This document shows, one piece after another, positions 40,502-48,725 of a DNA stretch of 64,000 nucleotides. A program made the position numbers and the translations under genes. Each line of letters opens with the position of its first letter. The stretch's first letter is position 1. The stretch is taken from NCBI GenBank assembly GCA_910587705.1, contig CAJUMX010000011.1:1-64000 (forward strand), in the 5' to 3' direction. Source of the DNA: an uncultured Oscillibacter sp. (GTDB lineage: Bacteria > Bacillota > Clostridia > Oscillospirales > Oscillospiraceae). The notes beneath the pieces are model-generated. The model saw only the letters and a list, made by a program, of their open reading frames with translations. It had not been told where the DNA came from and ran no database searches.

Positions 40502-40534
40502 AACGGGTTTCCCCGCCGCGTGGGGGAACCCGTT
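40502..40534 (+). terminator. Terminator of the LacI-PHP-PfkB unit
   Basis: A stem of 12-13 bp (40502-40514 with 40522-40534) followed by a T/C-rich tract. It may also limit the convergent Crp/Fnr transcript. Confidence 0.65.
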
Positions 40535-41202
40535 TACTCTTCCCTTCTTACGTCCCATTCCATCCGGGCCTCCAGCCCCGCCGGGTCCAGAATCCGGTAT
40601 CCGGAGGACCCTTTTTCCAGTAACCCCTCCCGGCAGAGCTGGTTTAAGATGCGGAGCATATGCCGGTAGCTCATCCCCACATAGGAGGCCGCCTCCGTCA
40701 GAAGCTCACTGAACACCCCCTTGTAGGAAAATTCCAGCAGATAGGCGCACAGCCGCCCTTCACAGGAGCGGAGCGAGGCAGAGGATATATGGGAACTGGT
40801 GCAGAGCAGCTTGTCCGCAAGGCTCCGGCACAGACCATTTAAAAAGGCCAGATTCCCCCGCAGATATGCCTCGTTGGCCCTCCAGGGAATTGCCACGCAC
40901 ACAAGGTCCGTCATCGCCACCACAGACGTGGTGGCGTTTTCCATGCCGCACAGGACCTCCAGATTTTCCATGAGCTCCGAGGAGGCGTAGCACAGCACCA
41001 AGCTCCTCCCGTTCGCCGCGTAGCGGCAGACCTTCGCCCGCTCCTCCGCAATCAGCAGCATGTTATCGATGTAGCGGCCCACCTGGATGATGGTCTCCCC
41101 CGCCTCATAGAACCTAGCCTCACAGCCCGTCAGGGCGGACAGATCCAGCCCATATTCCGCCAGCCGTGCCGCCGCCTCCGGCATAAGGTCTATCCGCCGC
41201 AT
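40534..41202 (-). CDS. Crp/Fnr-family transcriptional regulator
   Basis: A 222-residue protein with a cyclic-nucleotide-binding-like beta-roll (about residues 20-115: FYEAGETIIQVGRYIDNMLLI, SLVLCYASSELMENLEVL) and a C-terminal winged helix (about 160-205: LTEAASYVGMSYRHMLRILNQL). The two Cys of Fnr-type iron-sulfur sensing clusters are not arranged as in Fnr, so the signal is unknown. ATG at 41202 has GGGAGGCGC; the upstream extension of the frame is not credible. Monocistronic. Confidence 0.85.
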   Translation of the reverse strand: MRRIDLMPEAAARLAEYGLDLSALTGCEARFYEAGETIIQVGRYIDNMLLIAEERAKVCRYAANGRSLVLCYASSELMENLEVLCGMENATTSVVAMTDLVCVAIPWRANEAYLRGNLAFLNGLCRSLADKLLCTSSHISSASLRSCEGRLCAYLLEFSYKGVFSELLTEAASYVGMSYRHMLRILNQLCREGLLEKGSSGYRILDPAGLEARMEWDVRREE

Positions 41203-41351
41203 GAAAAGCGCCTCCCCTCTCCAAGTTTTCTCTATCTCCGTATTCAGTATACCCGGCTTTCTGGAACATGGATATGCCAAAAGTCACATGTCAAATGTCC
41301 TACGCAGGCCGGGGAAATCCTGCTATGCTCAAGGCAAAGGAGGCGATACGG

Positions 41352-41480
41352 ATGAAAAAGCTGCTGACCATCCTACGAAGTCGGTGGGCGGGGAAACGGA
41401 ACGCCTACTGGGCTTCCATCCGCCAGGCGGAACAGGCCCATTGGGATCATGTCCTCCGCCGGAATACGAACCGGGATTGA
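41352..41480 (+). CDS. Small basic protein, 42 aa
   Basis: MKKLLTILRSRWAGKRNAYW, then an Arg/His-rich tail ending RRNTNRD. A strong RBS (AAAGGAGG, 8 bases) and an excellent terminator right after the stop show that this short frame is a real transcription unit. The net charge is strongly positive and there is no signal peptide. A TATGCT -10 may lie near 41322. No family recognised. Confidence 0.65.
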   Translation: MKKLLTILRSRWAGKRNAYWASIRQAEQAHWDHVLRRNTNRD

Positions 41481-41486
41481 GAAGAG

Positions 41487-41522
41487 GGCGCACGCGGTAT
41501 CGCGTGCGCCTCCGCTTTTTTA
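41487..41522 (+). terminator. Terminator of the 42-aa gene
   Basis: Perfect 10-bp stem (41487-41496 with 41501-41510), then TTTTTT six bases further on. Convergent with the DUF2156-GNAT gene, whose stop lies inside the tail. Confidence 0.85.
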
Positions 41523-42923
41523 CACCAGCTTCTCGAAGTAGAAAAACGTCTCGTCCTCCCCGTGCTTTCGCATACAGGCGGAGAGCATCTGATAGGACGC
41601 CTGATTCTCCTTGAAGCACTTGGCAAACACCCTTCCCAGGTGGAGCTTGTACAGCCCCCACTCCGCCGCCGCCGTGAAGGCCTCCACGCCGTAGCCGTTC
41701 CCGGCGTAGGCCTTGTCAATCCGGCAACCCAGCTCCGCGCCGCCCCGGCAGTCGAAGTTGTACAGCACCGCCTCGCCGATGAGCTTCCCCTCCAGCCGGA
41801 CGGCGAAGTTCACCGCCAGGCGGTTTTCAAAGTCCCGCCTGGCAACGTCAAAGAAGCTCCGCTCCTCCACCGGCCCCCCCAGGCCCGCCACGTCGTCATA
41901 GCCCCACCAGCGGTTCCGCTCCTGGTCCAGCACCAGGGCGTTGTAGGCGGGAATGTCCTTTTCCGTCAGGGCGGAGAGGGTCAGCCGGGCCGTTTCCACC
42001 TTGGGGATTTCCGTGATGTGGCGCATCAGCTCGTTCATAGGCTCGAAACGGTATTTGGAGGCCAGCTTGGCGGGACCGTACTGGAGCTTGGAGGTCCGCA
42101 GGCCCTTGTCCGCCGCGTCGTCCTCCCGGTCAATCCACTGGCAGTTTCCGCCGAAGGCCAAGGCGAAGGCCTGGACAAAGGCGGGGTACACGCCGGTGTA
42201 AGAATACAGCGCCTTTTCAATGTGGATAATGAGGGTATCCCCGCAGCGCTCCGCCAGGGCCAGGGCAATGAGCTTGTCCCCGTCGAACATCCCCCCGGCG
42301 GTAAACCAGGGCTTTCCCGCCAGCTTTAGCATCTTCTTCGCCAGCTTCAGCTCATCCAGGGCCTTGGCGTTGTCCCCCTTGGGGAACTCCGCCTCATAGT
42401 CTTTCCAAAACTGCTCCACCGCCCCGGCGTTCTCCGCCGTCAGGGGGCGGACCTCCGCCTCGGGCCACTGGGCCCGGAATTTCTTGATGTGGTTCCGCTG
42501 GCCGGAGTAGCGCCGCCCGGTGAAATACTGGAGATCCTCCCGGTAATACACGTAATCCCGCCAGGTGCGAATATCGCTGACCCGGACATAGGGATAGCGG
42601 CCCAGCAGCTCCCCCGCCTTGTGCTCCGGCACCATGGAAATGACCGGAAGCTGCCCCGCCTCCAGGCAGTATGCCTCAATGGCACGGAGGGCGGCATCCA
42701 CGTCCCCCTCCGGCCCGGGGACGGGGTAATCGAAGTTCCACCCGCCGTCGTCCCGGTTCCGGACCACGAGGCACCCTGCAATCTCCGCCCAGGCCGGGTG
42801 GAGCACTTTTTTCCACATGAGCTTGGTGCCCAAGGAGTATTCGCAGAGGCCGTAGCCGCAGTCCTTGTAATAGCGTCGGAGCTTGGCTCCGTCCTGTTTG
42901 GTCACTGGTTTAAACTGTTGCAT
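41520..42923 (-). CDS. DUF2156-like / GNAT acetyltransferase fusion
   Basis: A 467-residue protein with two parts. Residues about 1-290 match the DUF2156 fold (relative of the LPG-synthase/aminoacyl-transferase C-terminal domain): GYGLCEYSLGTKLMWKK, YFTGRRYSGQRNHIKKF, AFALAFGGNCQWIDREDD, LQYGPAKLASKYRF. Residues about 310-467 are a GNAT N-acetyltransferase (ARLTLSALTEKDIPAYN, LIGEAVLYNFDCRGGAELGCRI, GNGYGVEAFTAAAEWGL). ATG at 42923 with GAAGGAAGGG. Both halves belong to acyl-transfer folds of the GNAT type, so this may act on a cell-envelope or peptide amine. No neighbour clarifies it. Confidence 0.75.
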   Translation of the reverse strand: MQQFKPVTKQDGAKLRRYYKDCGYGLCEYSLGTKLMWKKVLHPAWAEIAGCLVVRNRDDGGWNFDYPVPGPEGDVDAALRAIEAYCLEAGQLPVISMVPEHKAGELLGRYPYVRVSDIRTWRDYVYYREDLQYFTGRRYSGQRNHIKKFRAQWPEAEVRPLTAENAGAVEQFWKDYEAEFPKGDNAKALDELKLAKKMLKLAGKPWFTAGGMFDGDKLIALALAERCGDTLIIHIEKALYSYTGVYPAFVQAFALAFGGNCQWIDREDDAADKGLRTSKLQYGPAKLASKYRFEPMNELMRHITEIPKVETARLTLSALTEKDIPAYNALVLDQERNRWWGYDDVAGLGGPVEERSFFDVARRDFENRLAVNFAVRLEGKLIGEAVLYNFDCRGGAELGCRIDKAYAGNGYGVEAFTAAAEWGLYKLHLGRVFAKCFKENQASYQMLSACMRKHGEDETFFYFEKLV

Positions 42924-43043
42924 AAGTCCCTTCCTTCGTCCTGATTTGTGAGTATTGTATAGAAACCCATAGCACGTCAAAGCGTGAAATGGACAATTTT
43001 CCACCTAGTAAAAACATTTTGTAAATTTTTTTCGCATTTTTCC

Positions 43044-43072
43044 TTGACGAATGAATTGGCATATAGTATATT
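43044..43072 (+). promoter_or_regulatory. Promoter of the NSS symporter gene
   Basis: TTGACG (43044-43049), 17 bases, TATATT (43067-43072), 33 bases before the GTG start. Confidence 0.8.
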
Positions 43073-43105
43073 TGTTAATAATTACCGATAAGAGGAGGTA
43101 TTTTT

Positions 43106-44653
43106 GTGGAAAATGAGAGAGGTTCTTGGGGAAGTAACTTAGGCTTCCTAATGGCCGCCATCGGCTCCGCCGTGGGCCTGGGCAACATCTGGGGCTTCCC
43201 CTACAAAATGGGTAAGTCTGGTGGCTTCGCATTCCTGGTCGTCTATGTGCTGCTGGCCATCTTCGTGGGCTTCAGCATCATGATGAGCGAGCTGGCCATG
43301 GGCCGGAAAACCGGCAAGGGCACCATCGGCGCTTACCATGCCCTGTCCGCGCGCTTTAAGTGGGTGGGCTGGCTGGCGGTGTTCTCCCCCTTCGTCATTT
43401 TGAGCTTCTACACGGTTCTGGGCGGCTACTGCATTGAGTACATGTCCCTGAACCTGAGCAACCTGGCTTTCGGCGGGGCGGAGATCAAGGCCGGCGCGGA
43501 TCTGTTCGGCTCCATGCTGACCAATCCCTTCGGCTGCGTCATGTTCACCTTCCTGTTCATGATCATCTGCTACCTCATCAACCGGGGTGGCATCTCCGGG
43601 GGCATTGAGAAGTTCAACAACGTGGGCATGCCCGCCCTGTTCGTGATGCTGGTCATCATCATCATCCGTTCCGTCACCCTGCCCGGCGCGGCGGAGGGCC
43701 TGAAATTCATGTTCCTCCCCGGCTACGCGGTGCAGGCGGGCTTCATTGAGGAGGCGCCCAGCATCATCTCCGTCTTGGCCACCGCCGGCGGGCAGATGTT
43801 CTTTTCCCTGTCCCTGGCCATGGGCATCACCATCACCTACGGCTCCTATATGAAGAAATCCCAGAACATCGTGAAGAACTCCGTGGTGGTGGTTTTTGCG
43901 GACACCCTGGTGGCCATCATGGCGGGCATCGCCGTTATCCCCGCCGCCGTGGCGACCTACGGCCCCAGCGCCACCCTCAGCGGTCCCAAGCTGCTGTTCA
44001 TCACCCTTCAGGACGTGTTCCAGGCCATGGGCGCCATCGGCCCCCTGTTCGGCGTGATCTTCTACCTGTTCGTGCTGGTGGCCGCCATTTCCTCCGCCAT
44101 CGCCCTGATCGAGGTGGTCGTCACCTTCCTGCTAGACCACGCGGAGAGCAAGGGCAAGCAGGGCAACCGCTCCAAGACCGTGTTCTGGGTGTGCGTCGCC
44201 ATCATGGTGGAGGCCGCTCTGGTGGCTGTGGACGGCCTGGGCAGCAACGGCGTGTGGGTCCCCTTCCAGAAAATGATCGGCGTCGGCCCCTGGAACGACT
44301 GCTGGCTGGACTTCATGGACGCCCTGTCCGAGGGTCTGGCCATGCCCGCCGGCGCGCTGATTATGAGCATCATGATTGGCTGGGAGCTGCGGACCAAGCC
44401 CATCACCGACGAAATTCACCACGGCGCGGAGCAGATTCACTGGCTGAACAGGTTCATGGACATCTGCCTGAAATTCATTGTCCCCATTGCCATGGCCTTC
44501 ATCCTGGGCGGCCAGATCGGCGACTTCTTCACCATGGACGCCGAGACCCAGGGACAGAGCGTCTACTATATCGGCTATTGCATCGGCGCGGTGATCCTGC
44601 TGGTGTCCTGGCTGGTGGCCATCAACTCCCCCAAGCGGAAGGAGACGCTGTAA
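43106..44653 (+). CDS. Neurotransmitter:sodium symporter (NSS/SNF) family transporter
   Basis: A 515-residue membrane protein with about 12 helices. The signature GSAVGLGNIWGFPYKMG in helix 1 (about residues 19-35) forms the sodium and amino-acid site of LeuT-type symporters, which import amino acids or amines with sodium. A further unwound helix occurs at about 240-260 (QMFFSLSLAMGITITYGSY). The start is a GTG preceded by GAGGAGG. Monocistronic, with promoter and terminator. The substrate cannot be read from sequence; related bacterial members transport hydrophobic or aromatic amino acids. Confidence 0.93.
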   Translation: MENERGSWGSNLGFLMAAIGSAVGLGNIWGFPYKMGKSGGFAFLVVYVLLAIFVGFSIMMSELAMGRKTGKGTIGAYHALSARFKWVGWLAVFSPFVILSFYTVLGGYCIEYMSLNLSNLAFGGAEIKAGADLFGSMLTNPFGCVMFTFLFMIICYLINRGGISGGIEKFNNVGMPALFVMLVIIIIRSVTLPGAAEGLKFMFLPGYAVQAGFIEEAPSIISVLATAGGQMFFSLSLAMGITITYGSYMKKSQNIVKNSVVVVFADTLVAIMAGIAVIPAAVATYGPSATLSGPKLLFITLQDVFQAMGAIGPLFGVIFYLFVLVAAISSAIALIEVVVTFLLDHAESKGKQGNRSKTVFWVCVAIMVEAALVAVDGLGSNGVWVPFQKMIGVGPWNDCWLDFMDALSEGLAMPAGALIMSIMIGWELRTKPITDEIHHGAEQIHWLNRFMDICLKFIVPIAMAFILGGQIGDFFTMDAETQGQSVYYIGYCIGAVILLVSWLVAINSPKRKETL

Positions 44654-44691
44654 GTCCAGTTTTCCCAAAGAGAGATATCTTAGCCTTGAAA

Positions 44692-44719
44692 AGGGCGGAG
44701 CTTCGGCTCCGCCTTTTTT
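44692..44719 (+). terminator. Terminator of the NSS gene
   Basis: Perfect 8-bp GGCGGAGC stem with TTCG loop followed by TTTTTT. Confidence 0.9.
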
Positions 44720-44771
44720 CGGCGCTTTCTCCTACTATATACCAAATTCCCCGAAAATTGCAAGGCTTTTC

Positions 44772-44800
44772 TTGACCGGGCCTTGCCATTCTGCTATGAT
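44772..44800 (+). promoter_or_regulatory. Promoter of the acetyltransferase gene
   Basis: TTGACC (44772-44777), 17 bases, TATGAT (44795-44800). Confidence 0.8.
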
Positions 44801-44830
44801 GGGTCAAACGATTTAACAGGAGGGATTCCC

Positions 44831-45436
44831 ATGACGGAACAGGAAAAGCGTCTGGCGGGCAAGCTCTACTATCCCCCGGACCCGGAGCTGACGGAGGCCC
44901 GGATGCGGGCCAAGCGGCTCTGCCACCGGCTAAACACCCTGGCCCCGGACGACTTCCAGGGCCGGGACACTACCATCCGGGAGCTCTTCGGCCACGCCGG
45001 AAAGGACGCCTGGGTGGAGTCCAACTTCCGCTGTGACTACGGTACCCAGATTTCTGTGGGGGACTATTTCTTCGCCAACTACGACTGCATCTTCCTGGAC
45101 ATCGCCCCCATCACCATCGGCAGCCGGGTCTACATCGCCCCCCGGGTCTGCATCTATACCGTGAACCACCCCATGGTGCCGGAGGTGCGGAACACGGACC
45201 TGGAGTATGGCCACTCCGTCACCATTGAGGACAACGTGTGGATTGGGGGCAACGTGGTGATTCTCCCTGGCGTTACCATCGGAGAGGGCTCTGTCATCGC
45301 CGCCGGGTCTGTGGTCAATCGGGATATCCCACCCCGGGTGGTGGCCGGGGGAACTCCCTGCCGGGTGATCCGCCCTCTGACGGAGGCGGACCGGGAGAAA
45401 TGGGAAGCCGCCCTCCGGGAGCACCGGGAAACCTAA
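44831..45436 (+). CDS. Maltose/galactoside O-acetyltransferase-like protein
   Basis: A 201-residue left-handed beta-helix acetyltransferase of the LacA/Maa type. The N-terminal Mac domain (EKRLAGKLYYPPDPELTEAR) is followed by hexapeptide repeats (ITIGSRVYIAPRVCIYTVNHP, with the catalytic His; then VWIGGNVVILPGVTIGEGSVIAAGSVV). It transfers acetyl from acetyl-CoA to a sugar hydroxyl. RBS CAGGAGGG. The exact sugar cannot be told from sequence. Single gene between its own promoter and terminator. Confidence 0.88.
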   Translation: MTEQEKRLAGKLYYPPDPELTEARMRAKRLCHRLNTLAPDDFQGRDTTIRELFGHAGKDAWVESNFRCDYGTQISVGDYFFANYDCIFLDIAPITIGSRVYIAPRVCIYTVNHPMVPEVRNTDLEYGHSVTIEDNVWIGGNVVILPGVTIGEGSVIAAGSVVNRDIPPRVVAGGTPCRVIRPLTEADREKWEAALREHRET

Positions 45437-45444
45437 GCGCCTCC

Positions 45445-45471
45445 AAGCCGCCTCAACCAGGCGGCTTTTTT
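45445..45471 (+). terminator. Terminator of the acetyltransferase gene
   Basis: Perfect 9-bp stem (45445-45453 with 45459-45467) with a TTTTTT tract. Confidence 0.9.
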
Positions 45472-45473
45472 CC

Positions 45474-45938
45474 TCAAAGGGCCTGTCCGTTCAGCACCGC
45501 CGCCGTCAGCTTGTCCCGCTGGTAGCGGAGCTTCAAGGAGAAGAAGGGCGCATCCTCCTCCAGAAGGCGGAGGAATATCTTGTCCCCCTCCCACAACGGC
45601 AGAGACAGGAGGTCCGCCTTCTTGATCCATTGAAGCTCCCCCTCGTCACAGGGATGTGGCGTCCCGGTCCAAGCGGAGGCAGTGAAGAGGTGCATGTACT
45701 CCGCAGGGGCTTGATCGGAAACGAAGGTCACCAGTCCCCGGTAGCGGTACTCCGTCAAAGTCAGCCCCGTCTCCTCGAAGCACTCCCGGAGCACGCAGTC
45801 CTCCGGGCTCTCCCCGTCCTGGAACTTGCCTCCCACGCCGATCCATTTCCCCTGGTTCACGTCATGGGCCTTCTTCACCCGGTGGAGCATCAGATATTCG
45901 TCTCCCCGCTCCAGATAGCACAAGGTGGAATAGAGCAT
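45474..45938 (-). CDS. Nudix hydrolase (8-oxo-dGTP diphosphatase-like)
   Basis: A 154-residue Nudix protein. The box GKFQDGESPEDCVLRECFEETGL (about residues 37-59) fits the Gx5Ex7REUxEExGU rule exactly. N-terminal LYSTLCYLERGDEYLMLHR and WIGVGGK resemble MutT/NudG-type 8-oxo-dGTP or dihydroneopterin-triphosphate hydrolases. ATG at 45938 with AGGAGAGG; the upstream frame is rejected. Convergent with the acetyltransferase. Substrate specificity inferred only at family level. Confidence 0.9.
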   Translation of the reverse strand: MLYSTLCYLERGDEYLMLHRVKKAHDVNQGKWIGVGGKFQDGESPEDCVLRECFEETGLTLTEYRYRGLVTFVSDQAPAEYMHLFTASAWTGTPHPCDEGELQWIKKADLLSLPLWEGDKIFLRLLEEDAPFFSLKLRYQRDKLTAAVLNGQAL

Positions 45939-46013
45939 ATGCCATCCTCTCCTTCCTGCGGCGGAACACCGCTTGTCCTCCATTATACCCCTCCCCGCCG
46001 GAAAAGAAAAGGC

Positions 46014-46042
46014 TTTACATTTCAGAACGAATGTTCTATAAT
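46014..46042 (+). promoter_or_regulatory. Promoter of the SLOG-family gene
   Basis: TTTACA (46014-46019), 17 bases, TATAAT (46037-46042). Confidence 0.8.
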
Positions 46043-46075
46043 CATTCCATCACGCCGCCGGAAAGGAGGTCCCCC

Positions 46076-46591
46076 ATGCGGTCCAGACAAATTAGCTGCT
46101 GCTTCACTGGCCACCGCCCGGAAAAGCTGCCCTGGCGGTACAACGAAAGGGACCCCCGCTGTCTCTCCCTGAAACAGCGCATCGCCCACGCGGCGGAGGC
46201 CGCCTATGAGGAGGGCTACCGGCATTTCCTCTGCGGCATGGCTCTGGGCTGTGATCTCTATTTCTGCGAAACGGTCCTGGCCCTTCGGCAGCACCACCCG
46301 GACATCACCGTGGAGGCCGCCATCCCCTGCCCCACCCAGGCGGGCGCCTGGGCCCTCGATCAACGGGAGCGGTACGAAACGCTGGTAAGGTCCTGCGACT
46401 TTGAAACGCTGGTTTCCGCCAAGTACACTCCTTACTGCATGCAGCGGCGGGACCGATACATGGTGGACCACGCCTCGCTGCTCATCGCCGCCTTCGACGG
46501 CACCCCCGGCGGCACCCAATACACCATGCAGTATGCTATGAGCCGGGAACTTTCGATTGTCGACCTGCCCCTGGTCACACAAGCGCCTTGA
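46076..46591 (+). CDS. SLOG-family (DUF1273/YpsA-like) protein
   Basis: A 171-residue Rossmann-like protein. CCFTGHRPEKLPW at residues 8-20, GYRHFLCGMALGCDLYFCETVLAL at about 46-69 and YMVDHASLLIAAFDGTPGGTQYTMQYA near the end are the conserved blocks of the DUF1273 group, thought to bind a nucleotide-like ligand. B. subtilis YpsA affects cell division, but a role for this shorter Clostridial form is not known. RBS AAAGGAGG. Monocistronic. Confidence 0.82.
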   Translation: MRSRQISCCFTGHRPEKLPWRYNERDPRCLSLKQRIAHAAEAAYEEGYRHFLCGMALGCDLYFCETVLALRQHHPDITVEAAIPCPTQAGAWALDQRERYETLVRSCDFETLVSAKYTPYCMQRRDRYMVDHASLLIAAFDGTPGGTQYTMQYAMSRELSIVDLPLVTQAP

Positions 46592-46611
46592 ATTTTTCAA
46601 GGCGCTTTTCG
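46581..46611 (+). terminator. Terminator overlapping the SLOG gene stop
   Basis: AGCGCCTTGAA with its complement (46582-46592 with 46596-46606), then TTTT. The stop codon lies within the stem. Confidence 0.8.
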
Positions 46612-46672
46612 CATAATTCGCCGTCCTCCGCAAACCCTAACCCAAGAAATTTTCGGTTTGGGAGGCGGCTCT

Positions 46673-47569
46673 ATGTTTGCAAAGCGCACCGACCTAGCCC
46701 TGGAGGCCCGGGAACTCTGGCAGGAATCCGCGGAGAAAACCACCCGGCTCTCCGGCGTCAAGGCGGCAAAATCCCGGGAGGAGGGCTATCCGGTGACCCG
46801 GGTGGACATCCTGGACCACCGGGGAGAGGAAGCCCTGGGGAAGCCCCAAGGGAGCTACCTCACCATTGACCTCACCAGCTTCTGGCAGCGAAAGGCGGAC
46901 TTTTTTGAGCGGGCCGTTCGGGCGGTGGGGTCCCAATTAAAGGCGATGCTCCCGGAGGAGGGCCCCGTCCTAGTGGTGGGCCTGGGAAATGCCGCCATGA
47001 CCCCGGACGCCGTGGGCCCCCTGGCGGCGGACAACGTGCTGGTCACCCGGCATCTCATCGCCGCCATGCCCAAGCACTTCGCCGGGTTCCGTCCTGTGGC
47101 GGTGTTCCGGGCGGGAGTGCTGGGCACCACCGGCGTGGAATCCGCCGAGGCTGTCCGGGGTCTGGTGGCGCAGGTAAAGCCCTCCCTGGTCATTGTCATC
47201 GACGCCCTGGCCGCCCGGCGGGTGGGCCGGATGTGCACCACGGTGCAGTTATCCGACACAGGGATTGTCCCCGGCTCCGGCGTGGGGAATCACCGGGCGG
47301 CGCTGAACAGAGAAACCCTGGGAGTTCCCGTGTTCGCCATCGGCGTGCCCACGGTGGTGGACGCCGCCACCCTGGCGGCGGATCTACTGGAGGAGGCGGG
47401 CATCCCAGAGCTGGACGAAACCCGCCTTCGCCATGGAAAGACCCCCCTGACGGTGACCACCCGAGACGTGGACCAGCAGGTCCGGGAGCTGAGCAAGGTG
47501 GTGGGCTATGGCGTGAACTGGGCCTTGCAGGACCTGGAGATCGAGGAGATCAACGCCCTGTTGGCCTAA
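46673..47569 (+). CDS. gpr: Spore germination protease GPR
   Basis: A 298-residue aspartic-type protease that degrades small acid-soluble spore proteins at germination. The N-terminal FAKRTDLALEARELW and the conserved VTRVDILD, LVVGLGNAAMTPDAVGPLA, VDALAARR-type and SDTGIVPGSGVGNHR blocks are all present. ATG at 46673 with GGGAGGCGGC; the five-codon upstream extension includes the RBS. A GCATA at 46609 could be a sigma-G -35, but the -10 is weak. It shows that the lineage forms, or recently formed, endospores. Confidence 0.95.
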   Translation: MFAKRTDLALEARELWQESAEKTTRLSGVKAAKSREEGYPVTRVDILDHRGEEALGKPQGSYLTIDLTSFWQRKADFFERAVRAVGSQLKAMLPEEGPVLVVGLGNAAMTPDAVGPLAADNVLVTRHLIAAMPKHFAGFRPVAVFRAGVLGTTGVESAEAVRGLVAQVKPSLVIVIDALAARRVGRMCTTVQLSDTGIVPGSGVGNHRAALNRETLGVPVFAIGVPTVVDAATLAADLLEEAGIPELDETRLRHGKTPLTVTTRDVDQQVRELSKVVGYGVNWALQDLEIEEINALLA

Positions 47570-47594
47570 TCTCAAAACGCTCCGTATAGTTCAA

Positions 47595-47633
47595 CGCAAA
47601 AAATCCCCGGCGGATACGCTCCACCGGGGATTT
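47595..47633 (-). terminator. Terminator of the plsX-acpP-rnc operon
   Basis: A perfect 10-bp stem (47601-47610 with 47624-47633), with TTTTTT on the minus strand, directly follows the rnc stop. Confidence 0.85.
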
Positions 47634-47634
47634 C

Positions 47635-48315
47635 CTATTCAGACAAGCGCTCCAAGGCGCTGCGGGCGGCGGCCTGCTCCGCCTCCTTCTTGCTGTGGCC
47701 GGAGCCGGAGCCGATGGACGTGCCGTTCAGCAGCACCTCCGCCGCAAAAATCTTGGCGTGATCCGGCCCTCGCTCCCCCACCATGCGATAGATCAGCACC
47801 TGATCCGCCTGACGCTGGACCAGCTCCTGGAGGGCCGTCTTATAGTCCCGGCGGCGCTCCTCCACCACCTCTTCCCGCTCCGCGTCCAGCAGTACCCGGT
47901 GAATCAGCGCCGAGGCGGCGGCAATGCCCCCATCCAGATAGACCGCGGCAAACACCGCCTCCGTAGCGTCCGCCAGAATGGAGGTCCTCGTCCGGCCTCC
48001 GCCGGACTCCTCGCCCCGGCCCAGGCGCAGATAGGCCCCCAGGTTCAGCTTCCGGGCCACCTCGTAAAGGCTCTGCTCACAGACCAGGGCCGCCCGGATG
48101 CGGGTCAAATCTCCCTCCGGCAGGTCCGGGTGCTGAGCGAAAAGGAACTCCGCCGTCACGAAGCCCAGCACCGAATCCCCCAGAAACTCCAGGCGCTCGT
48201 TGCTGGACAGGCGCTCCGCCCGGTGCTCGTTGGCATAGGAGCTGTGGCACAGAGCCTCCTCCAGCAGCGCGTGGTTCTGAAAGGTGTAATTCAGTTTTTT
48301 CTCCAGTTCCTCCAT
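47635..48315 (-). CDS. rnc: Ribonuclease III
   Basis: A 226-residue double-strand-specific endoribonuclease. Signature NERLEFLGDSVLG at about residues 38-50, second catalytic Asp/Glu in LADATEAVFAAVYLDGG near 115, and a C-terminal double-stranded RNA-binding domain (YKTALQELVQ to SKKEAEQAAARSAL). It matures rRNA, and in type II CRISPR systems it cuts the crRNA-tracrRNA duplex, so it is a likely partner of the cas9 locus at 24-28 kb. RBS GGAGAGGACC. Last gene after plsX and acpP. Confidence 0.97.
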   Translation of the reverse strand: MEELEKKLNYTFQNHALLEEALCHSSYANEHRAERLSSNERLEFLGDSVLGFVTAEFLFAQHPDLPEGDLTRIRAALVCEQSLYEVARKLNLGAYLRLGRGEESGGGRTRTSILADATEAVFAAVYLDGGIAAASALIHRVLLDAEREEVVEERRRDYKTALQELVQRQADQVLIYRMVGERGPDHAKIFAAEVLLNGTSIGSGSGHSKKEAEQAAARSALERLSE

Positions 48316-48390
48316 AGCGGTCCTCTCCGAAAGGACGCCCCGTGGAGACTCACGGGGCGGACTTCCTCCGCGCCTGTCAGAGGCAGGCGC

Positions 48391-48639
48391 TTACTTATTC
48401 AGCTTATTGGCCAGGTAGTTCACCGCGTCGCCCACGGTCTTGAGGGAGGAAAGCTCCTCCTCCTCAATCTCACCGACCTCGAACTCCTCTTCCATGGCCA
48501 TGACCAGCTCCACCAGGTCCACAGAGTCTGCCCCCAGGTCTCCCTCAAAGGCGGTGTCCATGGTAATATCCTCCGGCTCCTTGGCGAACTGCTCCGCCAC
48601 CAGCTCTCGCAGGACCTTTAAAATCTCTTCGTTTGACAT
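48391..48639 (-). CDS. acpP: Acyl carrier protein
   Basis: An 82-residue acidic helical protein with the phosphopantetheine attachment Ser in GADSVDLVELVMAMEEEF (about residues 36-53). It carries fatty acyl chains between synthesis enzymes. RBS GAAGGAGTG. It lies between plsX and rnc, a conserved order in Firmicutes. Confidence 0.97.
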   Translation of the reverse strand: MSNEEILKVLRELVAEQFAKEPEDITMDTAFEGDLGADSVDLVELVMAMEEEFEVGEIEEEELSSLKTVGDAVNYLANKLNK

Positions 48640-48725
48640 TGCCGTTTCACTCCTTCATAGACTTGTCTCTCTTGAGACGACAGGCTTTTCATGAAGCCTA
48701 TCATACGGCAACCGCCGCCGCTCTG

